Shown here: positions 40,900-49,864 of the stretch, in pieces
How the letters are laid out: the number at the start of each line of letters is the position of its first letter
How positions within the stretch are numbered: position 1 is the first letter of the stretch
From: Selenomonadales bacterium
GTDB taxonomy: Bacteria; Bacillota; Negativicutes; Sporomusales; UBA7701
Assembly: GCA_029975165.1 (NCBI GenBank)
Contig: JARKPR010000078.1
Coordinates: forward strand, 62,001-126,000
Reading direction: 5' to 3'
DNA: 64,000 nucleotides
The notes under the pieces: model-generated
Databases searched by the model: none
Seen by the model: only the letters and a program-made list of their open reading frames with translations
Told to the model about the DNA's origin: nothing
Position numbers and translations under genes: made by a program

Positions 40900-41295
40900 G
40901 TGAAGGAAGTATATGATTTTTTAAAAAAGTGTAAGACTTATTATCTTGCTACGGTTGACGGTGACCAGCCAAGGGTGCGTCCTTTCGGAACTGTAGATAT
41001 GTTCGAGGACAAACTCTATATCCAGACAGGCAAAGTCAAAAATGTCTCCAAGCAGATGCAGGCAAATCCCAAAATTGAAATCTGCGCTTTTGATGATGGC
41101 GAGTGGATTCGTGTGGCAGCAACCGCTGTAAGAGATGACAGGGTAGAAGTAAAACAGCATATGTTGGATGCATATCCGAATTTGCAGAAAATGTATAAGG
41201 CAGACGATGATAATACCGAAGTGTTATATCTGAAAGATGCCACCGCCACGATTTACTCATTCGCCGCCACCCCCCGCGTGATAGTCAATCCCTAA
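40900..41295 (+). CDS. pyridoxamine 5'-phosphate oxidase-like flavoprotein
   Basis: A 131-residue split-barrel FMN/F420-type protein. TYYLATVDGDQPRVRPFG and DKLYIQTGKVKNVSKQM mark the flavin-binding region. GTG start behind GCAGGGAGG. Such small proteins reduce quinones, nitro groups or haem-like compounds; the substrate is unknown. Probably induced through the divergent HxlR. Confidence 0.87.
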   Translation: MKEVYDFLKKCKTYYLATVDGDQPRVRPFGTVDMFEDKLYIQTGKVKNVSKQMQANPKIEICAFDDGEWIRVAATAVRDDRVEVKQHMLDAYPNLQKMYKADDDNTEVLYLKDATATIYSFAATPRVIVNP

Positions 41296-41634
41296 AACCG
41301 CTAAAGGTAACTGTCAAATAGGTTAGGGGCATCACCCGCAATTTTTTGATAGATTTTTTATTGTACGGTAAAAGCCGGAAAGCCAGCGAACTCGCGTGGC
41401 TCCCGGCTTTCTTTGCTTTATGGTACAGCCATTATCGGGGCCTTATGACAAGCGCGCAAAAAAGACCGGAAAGCCGGTCCATTTTTATAGGGCGGGAAAC
41501 GGCACCATTGGTAGGCTGCGAAAAAATGCGGATTATTTTCGCGGACGAGGATAAAAATGACTGGGCAGTCATTTTTTTGTCATACTTCCAGCTTATACTG
41601 AGGCCAGGAAATAAACCGGCAGGAGGTATGAGGA
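41296..41634 (+). terminator. intergenic stretch with two terminators
   Basis: No gene is visible. A stem built on AAAGCCGG and CGGCTTT with TGGCT/AGCCA inside it (41371-41411) ends the flavoprotein transcript. A second, GACCGG-AAAG-CCGGTC followed by ATTTTTAT, lies near 41465-41490. Confidence 0.6.
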
Positions 41635-42102
41635 ATGAACGCCCTGGTCAAGAAGGCGATCGTGTATGCGCTGATCGGCAGCCTGCAGCTCGGCACGGGG
41701 GCGGCGGTGGTGGAGGCGGCCGCGCTGCGGCACGACGACAACCGTCAACGGCAGGAGCAGCGGGTGCGGGAGCAGCGCGAGCAGGAACGGCGGCAACAGG
41801 AGCAGCGGGCACGGGAGCAACGGGAACGGCAGCAGCAGGAGCAACGGATGCGGGAGCAGCGGGAACGGGAACGGCGCCACCAGGAGGAACAGCGGATGCA
41901 TGAGCAGCGCGAGCGCGAGCGGCGCCATCGGGAGGAGATGGCGCGGCACGAGCGGGAGATGCAGCGCCGCCACAACGAGAGCGAGCGCGAGTGGCACGAG
42001 CGGCAGCGCCGCGAGAACGAACGCCACGACAACGCGCTGCGGGATATCGGCATTGCGGTGATTATCCTGTCGATCCTGGCGGGGGCGGCGGACGGGAATT
42101 AG
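41635..42102 (+). CDS. exported low-complexity Arg/Glu/Gln repeat protein
   Basis: A 155-residue protein with a signal-like N-terminus (KKAIVYALIGSLQLGTGAAVVEAAA). It then has over 90 residues made almost only of R, E, Q, H and M in REQRERxxQEQR-type repeats, ending in a hydrophobic C-terminal segment (IGIAVIILSILAGAA). The repeat would form a long highly charged single helix or coiled-coil. The ATG follows AGGAGGTATGAGGA and a strong terminator follows the stop, so it is a real gene. Function unknown; a periplasmic spacer or metal-binding rod (many His) is a guess. Confidence 0.65.
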   Translation: MNALVKKAIVYALIGSLQLGTGAAVVEAAALRHDDNRQRQEQRVREQREQERRQQEQRAREQRERQQQEQRMREQRERERRHQEEQRMHEQRERERRHREEMARHEREMQRRHNESEREWHERQRRENERHDNALRDIGIAVIILSILAGAADGN

Positions 42103-42117
42103 GCGTGAAGAAAAGCC

Positions 42118-42153
42118 AAAGGGGCTTAACGGCGATCCGTTAAGCCCCTTTTT
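42118..42153 (+). terminator. terminator of the repeat-protein gene
   Basis: AAAGGGGCTTAACGG-CGAT-CCGTTAAGCCCCTTTTT is a long perfect stem with a T run. The rest of 42154-42505 holds no gene that I can support. Confidence 0.88.
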
Positions 42154-42505
42154 GTGATATTTTTTTACGCCCGTGATAGCGTTCCCGGTATGTCCATACC
42201 CGCTCCTCGCAGGTGGGTGTCCTGGCCGTGCTTTTGCCATCCGCTCGGCGGCGGCCCGACAGCCGCGGCGGCACCGGACTCCCTTGTATTCGATGTAGGT
42301 TGGACATATTCAAGTGACGCGTATCCCAGGCAGTTTCGCCGTTTGACGACATAACTCATGTTAACACAACGGCCGCCGGGAGGCAACGGCGGCTAAAGGC
42401 CGCCAGGGGCGCCGGCAGCGTTTCCTGTCCCGCCCCGCCCGGTTATGCGCCGTTATGCGCGGCCGCACGCGGGCGGCGGCGGCTTGACGCGGACAGGACT
42501 TCCGG

Positions 42506-43453
42506 CTAGTCTTTGCCGGCGCCGTCGGGGGTGCGCTTGGCCCACCACGAGGCCAGCGACGGGCCGGAGATGTTGTGCCAGACGCTGAATACGGCGCTGG
42601 GCAGGGCGGCGACGGGCGAGAGGTGGACGAGGGCCAGGGCGGCGCCGAGGCCGGAGTTCTGCATGCCGACTTCGAAGGAGATGGCCCGGGCTTTGTATTC
42701 GCTCATGCCGCAGACTTTGCGGGCGACGAGGTAGGCGACGAGGTAGCCGCCGAGGTTGTGGAGGATGACGCCGATGAAGACGACGCCCGCGACGGCGGCC
42801 AGGCGCGCGGCGCTGGCGCCGACGACGGCGGCGACGATGGCGATGATGGCCAGGACGGAGATGAGGGGCACGATTTTGATGAATTTCTGGACGGTGGCGG
42901 CGAAGAGCTGGCGGATGACAACGCCGGCGATGATGGGCACGAGGACGATTTTGAGGATGTCGATGAGGAGGGCGGTGGCGTTGACGGGGATGTATTTGCC
43001 GCCGAGCCACAGGAAGAGGTAGGGGGTGACGAAGGGGGCGATGAGGGTGGTGATGGAGCTGACGGTGACGGAGAGGGCGACGTCGCCTTTGGCGAGGTAG
43101 GTCATGACGTTGGAGGCGGTGCCGCTGGGGACGCAGCCGACGAGGATGAAGCCGGCGGCGAGCTCGGGGCTCATGCCGAAGGAGGCGGCGATGAGGAGGC
43201 CCAGAAGGGGCATGATGACGAATTGGAGCAGGACGCCGACGGCGACGTCGCGCGGCCTTTCGAATACGGCTTTGAAGTCGTCTTTGGTGAGGGTGAGGCC
43301 CATGCCGAGCATGACGAGGCCGAGGAGCTGGGGAATGAACGGTACGATTGCTTTGAAAGGCGGCGGGTCGAAGTAGGCCGCGGCGGCGGCGAGGATGACG
43401 AGGACGGCGAAGTAGTCGCTGAGGAATTTCACGATTTTCTCGACGGTTTTCAT
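42506..43453 (-). CDS. bile acid:sodium symporter-family transporter (BASS)
   Basis: A 315-residue membrane protein with nine to ten helices. LGLVMLGMGLTLTKDDFK and AAGFILVGCVPSGTASNVMTYLAKGD are the sodium-binding marks of the family, and FEVGMQNSGLGAALA is the second crossing motif. The ATG at 43453 after AAGGAGGAGG is right; a longer upstream frame is not coding. BASS proteins carry organic anions such as pantoate or keto acids. It follows ilvD in the same direction (109 bp gap), so a keto-acid or pantoate substrate fits. Confidence 0.92.
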   Translation of the reverse strand: MKTVEKIVKFLSDYFAVLVILAAAAAYFDPPPFKAIVPFIPQLLGLVMLGMGLTLTKDDFKAVFERPRDVAVGVLLQFVIMPLLGLLIAASFGMSPELAAGFILVGCVPSGTASNVMTYLAKGDVALSVTVSSITTLIAPFVTPYLFLWLGGKYIPVNATALLIDILKIVLVPIIAGVVIRQLFAATVQKFIKIVPLISVLAIIAIVAAVVGASAARLAAVAGVVFIGVILHNLGGYLVAYLVARKVCGMSEYKARAISFEVGMQNSGLGAALALVHLSPVAALPSAVFSVWHNISGPSLASWWAKRTPDGAGKD

Positions 43454-43562
43454 AGATCCTCCTCCTTTATTCGGGCAGCCGGATGCGAAGGACGGCAGCC
43501 GGCGGGAGCCGCGCCGTTCGCGGCCGCGGCTCCGCCGGCAGCATGCGAGCTGCGGGGCGTGT

Positions 43563-45215
43563 TTATTCGAGGACAGCGCCGCCGGCGGCGGATTTGACCA
43601 GCCGGGCATAGCGGGCGAGGTAGCCGGAGGTGACTTTGGGGGCGGGCCTCTGCCAGGCGGCTTTGCGCTCGGCGAGTTCGTCGTCGCTGACGGCGACGTT
43701 TAGGGCCCGGCCGGGGATGTCGAGTTTTATTATGTCGCCTTCGCGGATAAGGCCGATGGGGCCGCCGGCCATGGCTTCGGGGGAGATGTGGCCGACGCAG
43801 GCGCCGCGGGTGGCGCCGCTGAAGCGGCCGTCGGTGAGGAGGGCGACTTTGAGGCCCATGCCGGCGATGACGGCGGTGGGGTTGAGCATTTCGCGCATGC
43901 CGGGGCCGCCTTGGGGCCCTTCGTAGCGGATGACGACGATGTCGCCGTCTTTGATTTTTCTGGCGATGATGGCGTCGATGGCGGCTTCTTCGGAGTCGAA
44001 GACGCGGGCCGGGCCGGTGAAGACGAGCATGTCTTCGGCGACGGCGCTTTCTTTGACGACGGCGCATTCGGGGGCGAGGTTGCCTGTTAGGATGGCGATG
44101 CCGCCGGTTTTGCGGTAGGGGTCGTCGACGCTGCGGATGACGTCGGGGCGGGCAATGGCGGCGTGTTCGAGCCGGTCGGCGATGGTGCCGGTGACGGTGA
44201 GGGCGTCGGCGTGGATGAGGCCGCGCTTGGCGAGTTCCTTCATGACGGCGGGGATGCCGCCGGCTTCGTTGAGGTCTTGGAGGTGGTGGGTGCCGCCGGG
44301 GCTGAGCTTGGTGATGTAGGGCGTCTTGGCGCTGATGGCGTCGAAGAGGGTGAGGGGCAGTTCGACGCCGGCGTCGTGGGCGATGGCGGGCAGGTGAAGG
44401 GCGGTGTTGGAGGAGCCGCCGATGCCCATGTCGACGACGATGGCGTTTTCGAAGGCTTTGGCGGTCATGATGTCGCGCGGTTTGATGTCTTTGGCGATGA
44501 GGTCCATGACGGCCTGGCCGGCTTGTTTGGCGAGGGCGCGGCGGGCGCCGAAGTTGGGGGCGGGGATGGTGCCGTTGCCGGGCAGGCCCATGCCGAGGGC
44601 TTCGGTGAGGCAGTTCATGGAGTTGGCGGTGAAGAGGCCGGCGCAGGAGCCGCAGCCGGGACAGGCGGCCTTTTCCATGGTGTCGAGCTGGTCGGCGGTG
44701 ATTTTGCCGGCTTCGTAGAGGCCGGCGGCTTCAAACATCTGGCTGACGCTGATGTCTTTGCCGTTGTAGCGGCCGGCCATCATGGGGCCGCCGCTGACGA
44801 CGACGGCGGGGATGTTGAGCCGGCCGGCGGCCATGAGCATGGCGGGGATGATTTTGTCGCAGTTGGGGATGAGGACGAGGCCGTCGAAGCCGTGGGCGAT
44901 GGCCATGGCTTCGATGGAGTCGGCGATGAGTTCGCGGCTGGCGAGGGAGAATTTCATGCCTTCGTGGCCCATGGCGATGCCGTCGCAGACGCCGATGGCG
45001 GGGAATTCGACGGGGGTGCCGCCGGCGGCGGTGACGCCGAGTTTGACGGCGTCGGCGATGTCGCGGAGGTGGAAGTGGCCGGGGATGATTTCGTTGAAGG
45101 AGTTGACGACGCCGACGAGGGGCTTGTTGAGGTCTTCGCTGGTGTAGCCCATGGCGTAGAAGAGCGAACGGTGGGCGGCCCGGGTGGAGCCTTTTTTGAC
45201 GATGTCGCTGCGCAT
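43563..45215 (-). CDS. ilvD: dihydroxy-acid dehydratase
   Basis: A 550-residue Fe-S dehydratase making 2-keto acids in branched-chain amino-acid synthesis. [19 protein letters not shown], the cluster cysteine regions LIPNCDKI and [19 protein letters not shown], and the C-terminal [21 protein letters not shown] are all present. Length is normal for IlvD and differs from sugar-acid dehydratases of the same superfamily. It is apart from other ilv genes and downstream of a TRAP operon, so a catabolic role on an imported acid cannot be excluded. Confidence 0.93.
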   Translation of the reverse strand: MRSDIVKKGSTRAAHRSLFYAMGYTSEDLNKPLVGVVNSFNEIIPGHFHLRDIADAVKLGVTAAGGTPVEFPAIGVCDGIAMGHEGMKFSLASRELIADSIEAMAIAHGFDGLVLIPNCDKIIPAMLMAAGRLNIPAVVVSGGPMMAGRYNGKDISVSQMFEAAGLYEAGKITADQLDTMEKAACPGCGSCAGLFTANSMNCLTEALGMGLPGNGTIPAPNFGARRALAKQAGQAVMDLIAKDIKPRDIMTAKAFENAIVVDMGIGGSSNTALHLPAIAHDAGVELPLTLFDAISAKTPYITKLSPGGTHHLQDLNEAGGIPAVMKELAKRGLIHADALTVTGTIADRLEHAAIARPDVIRSVDDPYRKTGGIAILTGNLAPECAVVKESAVAEDMLVFTGPARVFDSEEAAIDAIIARKIKDGDIVVIRYEGPQGGPGMREMLNPTAVIAGMGLKVALLTDGRFSGATRGACVGHISPEAMAGGPIGLIREGDIIKLDIPGRALNVAVSDDELAERKAAWQRPAPKVTSGYLARYARLVKSAAGGAVLE

Positions 45216-45316
45216 TGTATCCTCTCCTTTGCTTACTTTTGTCTTAATATTACCGGAAGTTATTGGATAATTCTTTCAATTTTTTGCCGATTATTTTTGA
45301 AATTATGCGCATAAAC

Positions 45317-45568
45317 CCTAGGTTGGATAGAAAGGTCCAGATGCACGTTCTGATTACACGGGCCTTGTCAGCGCATAAGTTTAATGGCGATTGCCGAACG
45401 AACAGTGTGCGGGGCGCACCGGAGGCTGACACCACCGTTTCCTCTGTGACCAAGTATGTATATATGGTTTGCAGAGGCCCGGTGTAACAGCATCGCGCGT
45501 ACACGGGACGTACGCTGAGGATGGCAGTCGGGCAGAGCGCCGCAGATGGGCCTTTATCGCCAACCTGG
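45317..45568. repeat. TIR element, family 1, copy A
   Basis: A 252-bp element with imperfect terminal inverted repeats: GGTTGG.....AAAGGTCCAGATG at 45321-45343 against CAGATGGGCCTTTATCGCCAACC at the right end (reverse complement GGTTGGCGATAAAGGCCCATCTG). Its core GGGACGTACGC...GCCGCAGATGGG matches copies at 56028 and 58102. The right end supplies the last codons (PGWR) and stop of the response regulator. The rest of 45216-45553 should hold the ilvD promoter. Confidence 0.7.
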
Positions 45569-46276
45569 CCGCTGCTTGCGGTATTGGGCGGGGGACAGGC
45601 CGCGCTTGTTTTTGAAGCAGGTGGTGAAGTAGGCGGCGTCTTTGAAGCCGACCCGGCCGGCGATTTCGGTGACGGACAGGTGGGTGGCGGCGAGGAGGTC
45701 GGCCGCTTCGGCGAGGCGCAGGTCCTGGACGAAGGCGGTGACGGACTGGCCGGCGAGGTGCTTGAAGGTGCGGCTGAGGTGGCTGGGGCTGAGGTAGACG
45801 GCGGCGGCGATGTCGCCGAGGGTGAGGGGGTGGCCGAGGTTGGCGCGGATGTATTGTTCGACTTTGGCGACGAGGGGCGGCTGCCCGGCGCCGGTCGGAG
45901 CCGGGGCGGCGGCGGTTTTGGCGATGAGGGCGGCGATTTCGGCGGGACGGACGGGTTTGAGGAGGTAGTCGGCGACGCCGGCCCGCAGGGCGGCGCGGGC
46001 GTAGTCGAATTCGCCGTAGGCGGTGACGATGACGATGTTGGCGCTAGGGCGGTCGGCGAGGATGAGTTCGGCGGCTTTGAGGCCGTCGCAGCCGGGCATG
46101 CGGATGTCGAGGAATATTAGGTCGGGGCGGTGTTCTTTGGCGAGGCGGACGGCCTCTAAGCCGTCGTCTGCCTCGAGGCAGGCGGCGACGGGGAGGCGTT
46201 CTTTGGCGACGACGGTTTTGATGAAGGCGCGGACGGTGATTTCGTCGTCGGCGACGAGGATTTTAACGGTCCGCAT
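45554..46276 (-). CDS. response regulator, receiver-AraC type
   Basis: A 240-residue regulator. The receiver domain (KILVADDEITVR; phospho-acceptor in LIFLDIRMPG; LKPVRP) is followed by an AraC HTH pair (LTLGDIAAAVYLSPSHLSRTFKH and SVTEIAGRVGFKDAAYFTTCFKN). It overlaps the kinase gene end and lies at the end of TRAP operon 2, so it presumably controls that operon. Its last four residues and stop codon lie inside a TIR repeat, so the original C-terminus may have been changed. Confidence 0.92.
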   Translation of the reverse strand: MRTVKILVADDEITVRAFIKTVVAKERLPVAACLEADDGLEAVRLAKEHRPDLIFLDIRMPGCDGLKAAELILADRPSANIVIVTAYGEFDYARAALRAGVADYLLKPVRPAEIAALIAKTAAAPAPTGAGQPPLVAKVEQYIRANLGHPLTLGDIAAAVYLSPSHLSRTFKHLAGQSVTAFVQDLRLAEAADLLAATHLSVTEIAGRVGFKDAAYFTTCFKNKRGLSPAQYRKQRPGWR

Positions 46277-47852
46277 GGTGGTCACCGCCTGTCGCCGGGA
46301 AGGATAGTTCGACGGCCGTCCCCTCCCCTGCCCGGCTGTGGATGGCGAACAGGTAGCGGCCGCGGAAGTAGTATTCCAGTCTGTTTTTGACGCTGTCGAG
46401 GCCGATGCCGCCGCCTTTGCCGCCGGCCGGGTTGAGTTCGGGATCGAAGCCTTGCCCGTCGTCTTCGATCCGGCAGTACAGCCGGTCGCCGTCGCGGCGG
46501 ACGGTGACGCCGATGGCGCCTGCGCCGCCGCCGGGCTCGAAGCCGTGGACGATGGCGTTTTCGACGAGGGGCTGGAGAAGCATGCAGGGGATGAGGGTTT
46601 CGTCGAGGCCAGGCTCGACGGCGACGGTGACGCGCAGCCGGTCGCCGAATCTGGTCTGCTGGATGTGGAGGTAGTTGGCGAGCATTTTGAGTTCGTCGCG
46701 CAGGGGGACGAGTTCTTCGCTTTTGCGCAGGGCGACGCGGAGGAGGTCGGATAGGCTCCAGACGAGGCCGGCGACCCGTTCGGCGCCGTCGATGTAGGCC
46801 ATTTGGGCGATGGCGCCCAAGGTGTTGAAGAGGAAGTGGGGGTTGATGCGCGACTGGAGGAGTTTGAAGTCGGCTTCGCGCAGGGCCTGTTCGAGTTTGG
46901 CGGAGGCGATCTGTTCTTTTACGAGGGAGAGGCGGCTGTTGTCGAGTTCTTTTTGCCGCAGGGCGGCGACGGCCATTTCGGTGATGCAGTTGGCGATGGC
47001 GAAGGTGGCTTCGGCGGCGGCGTAGAGGCGGCTTTTGGGTTCGATGCGGATGGCGGCGGCGCCGGCGAGGAGGGCGGCGAGGGGGATGGCGTGGTCCGCG
47101 GCCAGGGCGGCGAGGTTTTGCCGCAGGCGGACGGTGTCGGGTTTGCTGAGGAAGACTTGGCCGCAGCGGATGTAGCCGATGACGGTGCTGCCGTCGAAGA
47201 CGGGGATGATGATGCCGGCGACGTCGTTGCAGCATAGGAAGAGGTGCGGCCCGTCGATGCGGTCGAGTTCGCCGATGGCTTTTTTGATGTGGCGGCTGCA
47301 GTGGCCGTCGCCGGCGGCGCCGCCGAGGAGGGCGCAGAGGGCTGGGTAGTTGTCGCTTTTGGCGAGGTATTCGCCGGCGGTGTCGATGAGGGAGAGGCTG
47401 AGGCCGATGGCTTCGGAGAGTTTGTTGAGCAGGCCGCCGATGGCGCCCATGTCGAGGAGGGCGCGCAGGTCGGCCTCGCCGGGGGGACGGAGGGAGGCCG
47501 GCGGCCGGGCGAGCAGGCGCTGGAATTTGGAGGGGCTGTAGACGATGATGAGTTTGAGTTCGCCGGCGGTGTCGTTTATTACTTTGTGGCTGGTGTAGGG
47601 GGGAAGGTGTTTGATGTCGCCGGGGCGGAGGGGGTAGGTTTGGCCGTCGATGATCTGGGTGCCGGCGCCGGCGACGACGTAGATGACCTGCTCGTCGCCG
47701 GAGTGGAGGTGCTCTTCCTGGACGGTGCCGGGGTAGAAGGTGACGAGGCCGACGCTCATCCGTTCGAGGTCGAGGTCGCCGGGTTCGACGAACCAGAGGA
47801 TGGTGCCCCATTCGAAGGATTGCGTTTTGCCGAGCCGGCTGATTTCGGGCAT
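46263..47852 (-). CDS. cytoplasmic cupin-PocR-LytS-type histidine kinase
   Basis: A 529-residue kinase without membrane segments. Residues 15-110 form a cupin with the HLHSGDEQVIYVVAGAG metal motif and PPYTSHK. Residues about 130-265 are a PocR ligand-binding domain with cysteines at 173, 185, 207, 208 and 230. The transmitter is of the LytS/YesM class: phospho-acceptor H339 in RINPHFLFNTL, and an ATPase with PLVENAIVHGF and DDGQGFDPE. A cupin fused to this kinase type is rare to my knowledge. It is in the TRAP 2 operon, so it likely senses the imported carboxylate inside the cell. Confidence 0.88.
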   Translation of the reverse strand: MPEISRLGKTQSFEWGTILWFVEPGDLDLERMSVGLVTFYPGTVQEEHLHSGDEQVIYVVAGAGTQIIDGQTYPLRPGDIKHLPPYTSHKVINDTAGELKLIIVYSPSKFQRLLARPPASLRPPGEADLRALLDMGAIGGLLNKLSEAIGLSLSLIDTAGEYLAKSDNYPALCALLGGAAGDGHCSRHIKKAIGELDRIDGPHLFLCCNDVAGIIIPVFDGSTVIGYIRCGQVFLSKPDTVRLRQNLAALAADHAIPLAALLAGAAAIRIEPKSRLYAAAEATFAIANCITEMAVAALRQKELDNSRLSLVKEQIASAKLEQALREADFKLLQSRINPHFLFNTLGAIAQMAYIDGAERVAGLVWSLSDLLRVALRKSEELVPLRDELKMLANYLHIQQTRFGDRLRVTVAVEPGLDETLIPCMLLQPLVENAIVHGFEPGGGAGAIGVTVRRDGDRLYCRIEDDGQGFDPELNPAGGKGGGIGLDSVKNRLEYYFRGRYLFAIHSRAGEGTAVELSFPATGGDHHADR

Positions 47853-47921
47853 GAGGGTCGCCTCCTTATGAGAAAAGACCGGATCGACGATCCGGTCTTT
47901 GCCTGGGCCGCGATTACGTCG

Positions 47922-49223
47922 TCACTTGATCATCATTTTGGGGATGAAGAGGACGATGTCGGGGTAGATGGTGATGAGGGCGGTCATGGCGACCATGATG
48001 AGGAAGGACGGCAGGGCGTAGAGGGCGATCTTGAAGAGGTCGTCGCCGACGAGGCCGTTGATGACGAAGAGGTTGAAGCCGACCGGCGGGGTGATCTGGG
48101 CGAGTTCGATCATGATGACGAGGTAGATGCCGAACCAGACGGGGTCGAAGCCGGCGGCCTTGATGAGCGGGGCGGCGATGGGCAGGCTCATGACGATCAT
48201 CGAGAAGCCGTCGAGGAGGCAGCCCATGACGAGGTACATGATGGAGAGGATGGCGATGAGCGTGTAGGGGGAGACGCCGAGGGTGGCGATGTATTTGGTG
48301 ATGGCGGCGGGGATGCCGAGGTAGCCGACGGCTACGGAGAGGAAGGAGGCGCCGGCGACGATCCACATGATCATGCAGGAGGTTTTGACCGAGCCCATGA
48401 GGGCGGATTTGAAGATGTCCCGGTTCATGCTGCGGGAGAGGAAGGCGAAGAAGATGGCGCCGACGACGCCGACGGCGGCGGCTTCGGTGGGGGTGGCCCA
48501 GCCGACGTAGATGCTGCCGAGGACCATGACGATGAGGAAGACGACGGGCAGCAGCTGGGGGATGGATTTGAGGCGGTCCTCCCAGGTGTAGTTGAGGTCG
48601 CTGGGTGGAGCCAGCCTGGGGTTTATGAGGCAGCGGACGAGGACGTAGCCGCTGAAGCCGGCGGCGAGGATGGCGCCGGGGATGATGCCGGCGATGAAGA
48701 GCTTGCCGATGCTGACGTCGGCGACGATGCCGTAGACGAGCATGACCATGCTGGGGGGGATGAGGAAGCCTAGGGTGCCGGCGCCGGCCAGCGAGCCGAG
48801 GCAGAGGCCGCGGTCGTAGTTGCGCTTCAGGAGCTCGGGGAGGGTAATTTTGCCGACGGTGGCGGTGGTGGCCGCCGAGGAGCCGCTGACGGCCGCGAAG
48901 AGGGTGCAGGCGCAGATGTTGACGTGGACGAGGCGGCCGGGCAGTTTATCCATCCACGGGGATAGGCCTTTGAAGAGGTTTTCGGAGATCTTGCTTTTGA
49001 AGAGGATCTCGCCCATGAGGATGAACAGCGGCAGGGCGATCATGGTCGAGCCGCTGGTGTTGTTCCAGACGATGTTGGCCATGACGGCCATGGGGTCGAC
49101 GCTGGTGAAGAAGAAGAAGCCGATGGCGCCGACGAGGAAGAGGGTGATGCCGATCCAGATCGTCGAGGTGAGCAGGAAGGCCAGGCAGGCCAGTAGTATG
49201 CAGGAAACGGTCAATATGTCCAT
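47922..49223 (-). CDS. TRAP transporter large permease (DctM), system 2
   Basis: A 433-residue permease with 12-13 helices. MGEILFKSKISENLFKG, AAVSGSSAATTATVGKITLPELLKRNYD, AGAGTLGFLIPPSMVMLVYG and QITPPVGFNLFVINGL are family marks. It differs clearly in sequence from system 1, so the substrates probably differ. It lies between dctQ and the kinase gene. Confidence 0.93.
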   Translation of the reverse strand: MDILTVSCILLACLAFLLTSTIWIGITLFLVGAIGFFFFTSVDPMAVMANIVWNNTSGSTMIALPLFILMGEILFKSKISENLFKGLSPWMDKLPGRLVHVNICACTLFAAVSGSSAATTATVGKITLPELLKRNYDRGLCLGSLAGAGTLGFLIPPSMVMLVYGIVADVSIGKLFIAGIIPGAILAAGFSGYVLVRCLINPRLAPPSDLNYTWEDRLKSIPQLLPVVFLIVMVLGSIYVGWATPTEAAAVGVVGAIFFAFLSRSMNRDIFKSALMGSVKTSCMIMWIVAGASFLSVAVGYLGIPAAITKYIATLGVSPYTLIAILSIMYLVMGCLLDGFSMIVMSLPIAAPLIKAAGFDPVWFGIYLVIMIELAQITPPVGFNLFVINGLVGDDLFKIALYALPSFLIMVAMTALITIYPDIVLFIPKMMIK

Positions 49224-49266
49224 GCGAGTTCGCCTCCCCTATTGATGTGTGCGCGCTCCATCCGGG

Positions 49267-49794
49267 TCACCGGCCCAGGGTGCTGGACTCGGCCTCGCCG
49301 GTTTCGCCGGTGCGCAGCCTGAGGAGCGAACGGCAGAATTCGGCGGCAAACTGCAGCGTGAGGATGAGCGAACCCAGGGGCATGAAGAAGTTGGGGATGG
49401 CGAGGTAGGTCGCCGATATTTGCATCGAGCGGCTGCCCGTGCGGATGGCGTCGAGGAAGAAGTCGACGCAGGTGTAGGTGAGGACGGCGCAGAAGAGGAA
49501 GCCGACGGCGAAGGCGTAGATGTCGACGAGGGTGCGGGCCCTGCCTTTGAGGATTTCGTGGAGGAAGACCATGCGGATGTGGCTTTTGTCCCGCAGGGTG
49601 TAGGCGAGGGCCAGGAAGGTGAGGGCGGCCATGAGGTAGCCGGTGTATTCCTCGGTGATGTAGAGCGTTTTGGAGAACATCGTGCGGACCACCATTTCGG
49701 CGCACACGAGGACGAGGGCGACGATAGTGAGGACGCCGGAAACTACGCCGCCGTAAAGGGAAAGGCGGTCGCAAAAGCGGATGAATGCTTCCAC
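49267..49794 (-). CDS. TRAP transporter small permease (DctQ), system 2
   Basis: A 175-residue protein with four membrane segments. The core ICAEMVVRTMFSKTLYITEEYTGYL-type segment near residues 30-55 (VCAEMVVR, ITEEYTG) identifies DctQ. GTG start after AAAGGAAG. It lies between a strong intercistronic hairpin and dctM. Confidence 0.88.
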   Translation of the reverse strand: MEAFIRFCDRLSLYGGVVSGVLTIVALVLVCAEMVVRTMFSKTLYITEEYTGYLMAALTFLALAYTLRDKSHIRMVFLHEILKGRARTLVDIYAFAVGFLFCAVLTYTCVDFFLDAIRTGSRSMQISATYLAIPNFFMPLGSLILTLQFAAEFCRSLLRLRTGETGEAESSTLGR

Positions 49795-49824
49795 AGGTTT
49801 AACTTCCTTTCGCTTTCAGTAGTA

Positions 49825-49856
49825 AAGAACCGGCGGCTGTTGGGCCGCCGGTTCTT
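49825..49856 (-). terminator. intercistronic hairpin between dctP and dctQ, system 2
   Basis: AAGAACCGGCGGC pairs perfectly with GCCGCCGGTTCTT over a six-base loop. It takes the same place as the hairpin in TRAP operon 1 (16901), though the sequences differ. Confidence 0.65.
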
Positions 49857-49864
49857 CGCTGCCT

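Noticed and set aside
42154-42505. A 70-codon minus-strand frame at 42140-42352
   Set aside because: It starts over the terminator of the repeat-protein gene, has no ribosome site and no recognisable composition.
42575-43597. Long acidic (Gly/Asp/Glu-rich) plus-strand frame, with similar ones at 44163-45314 and 47244-48773
   Set aside because: Antisense shadows of the BASS, ilvD and kinase/TRAP genes; no start signals.
45250-45504. 74-84 codon frames on both strands
   Set aside because: They lie inside repeat copy A, have no ribosome site and differ from anything in the other copies.
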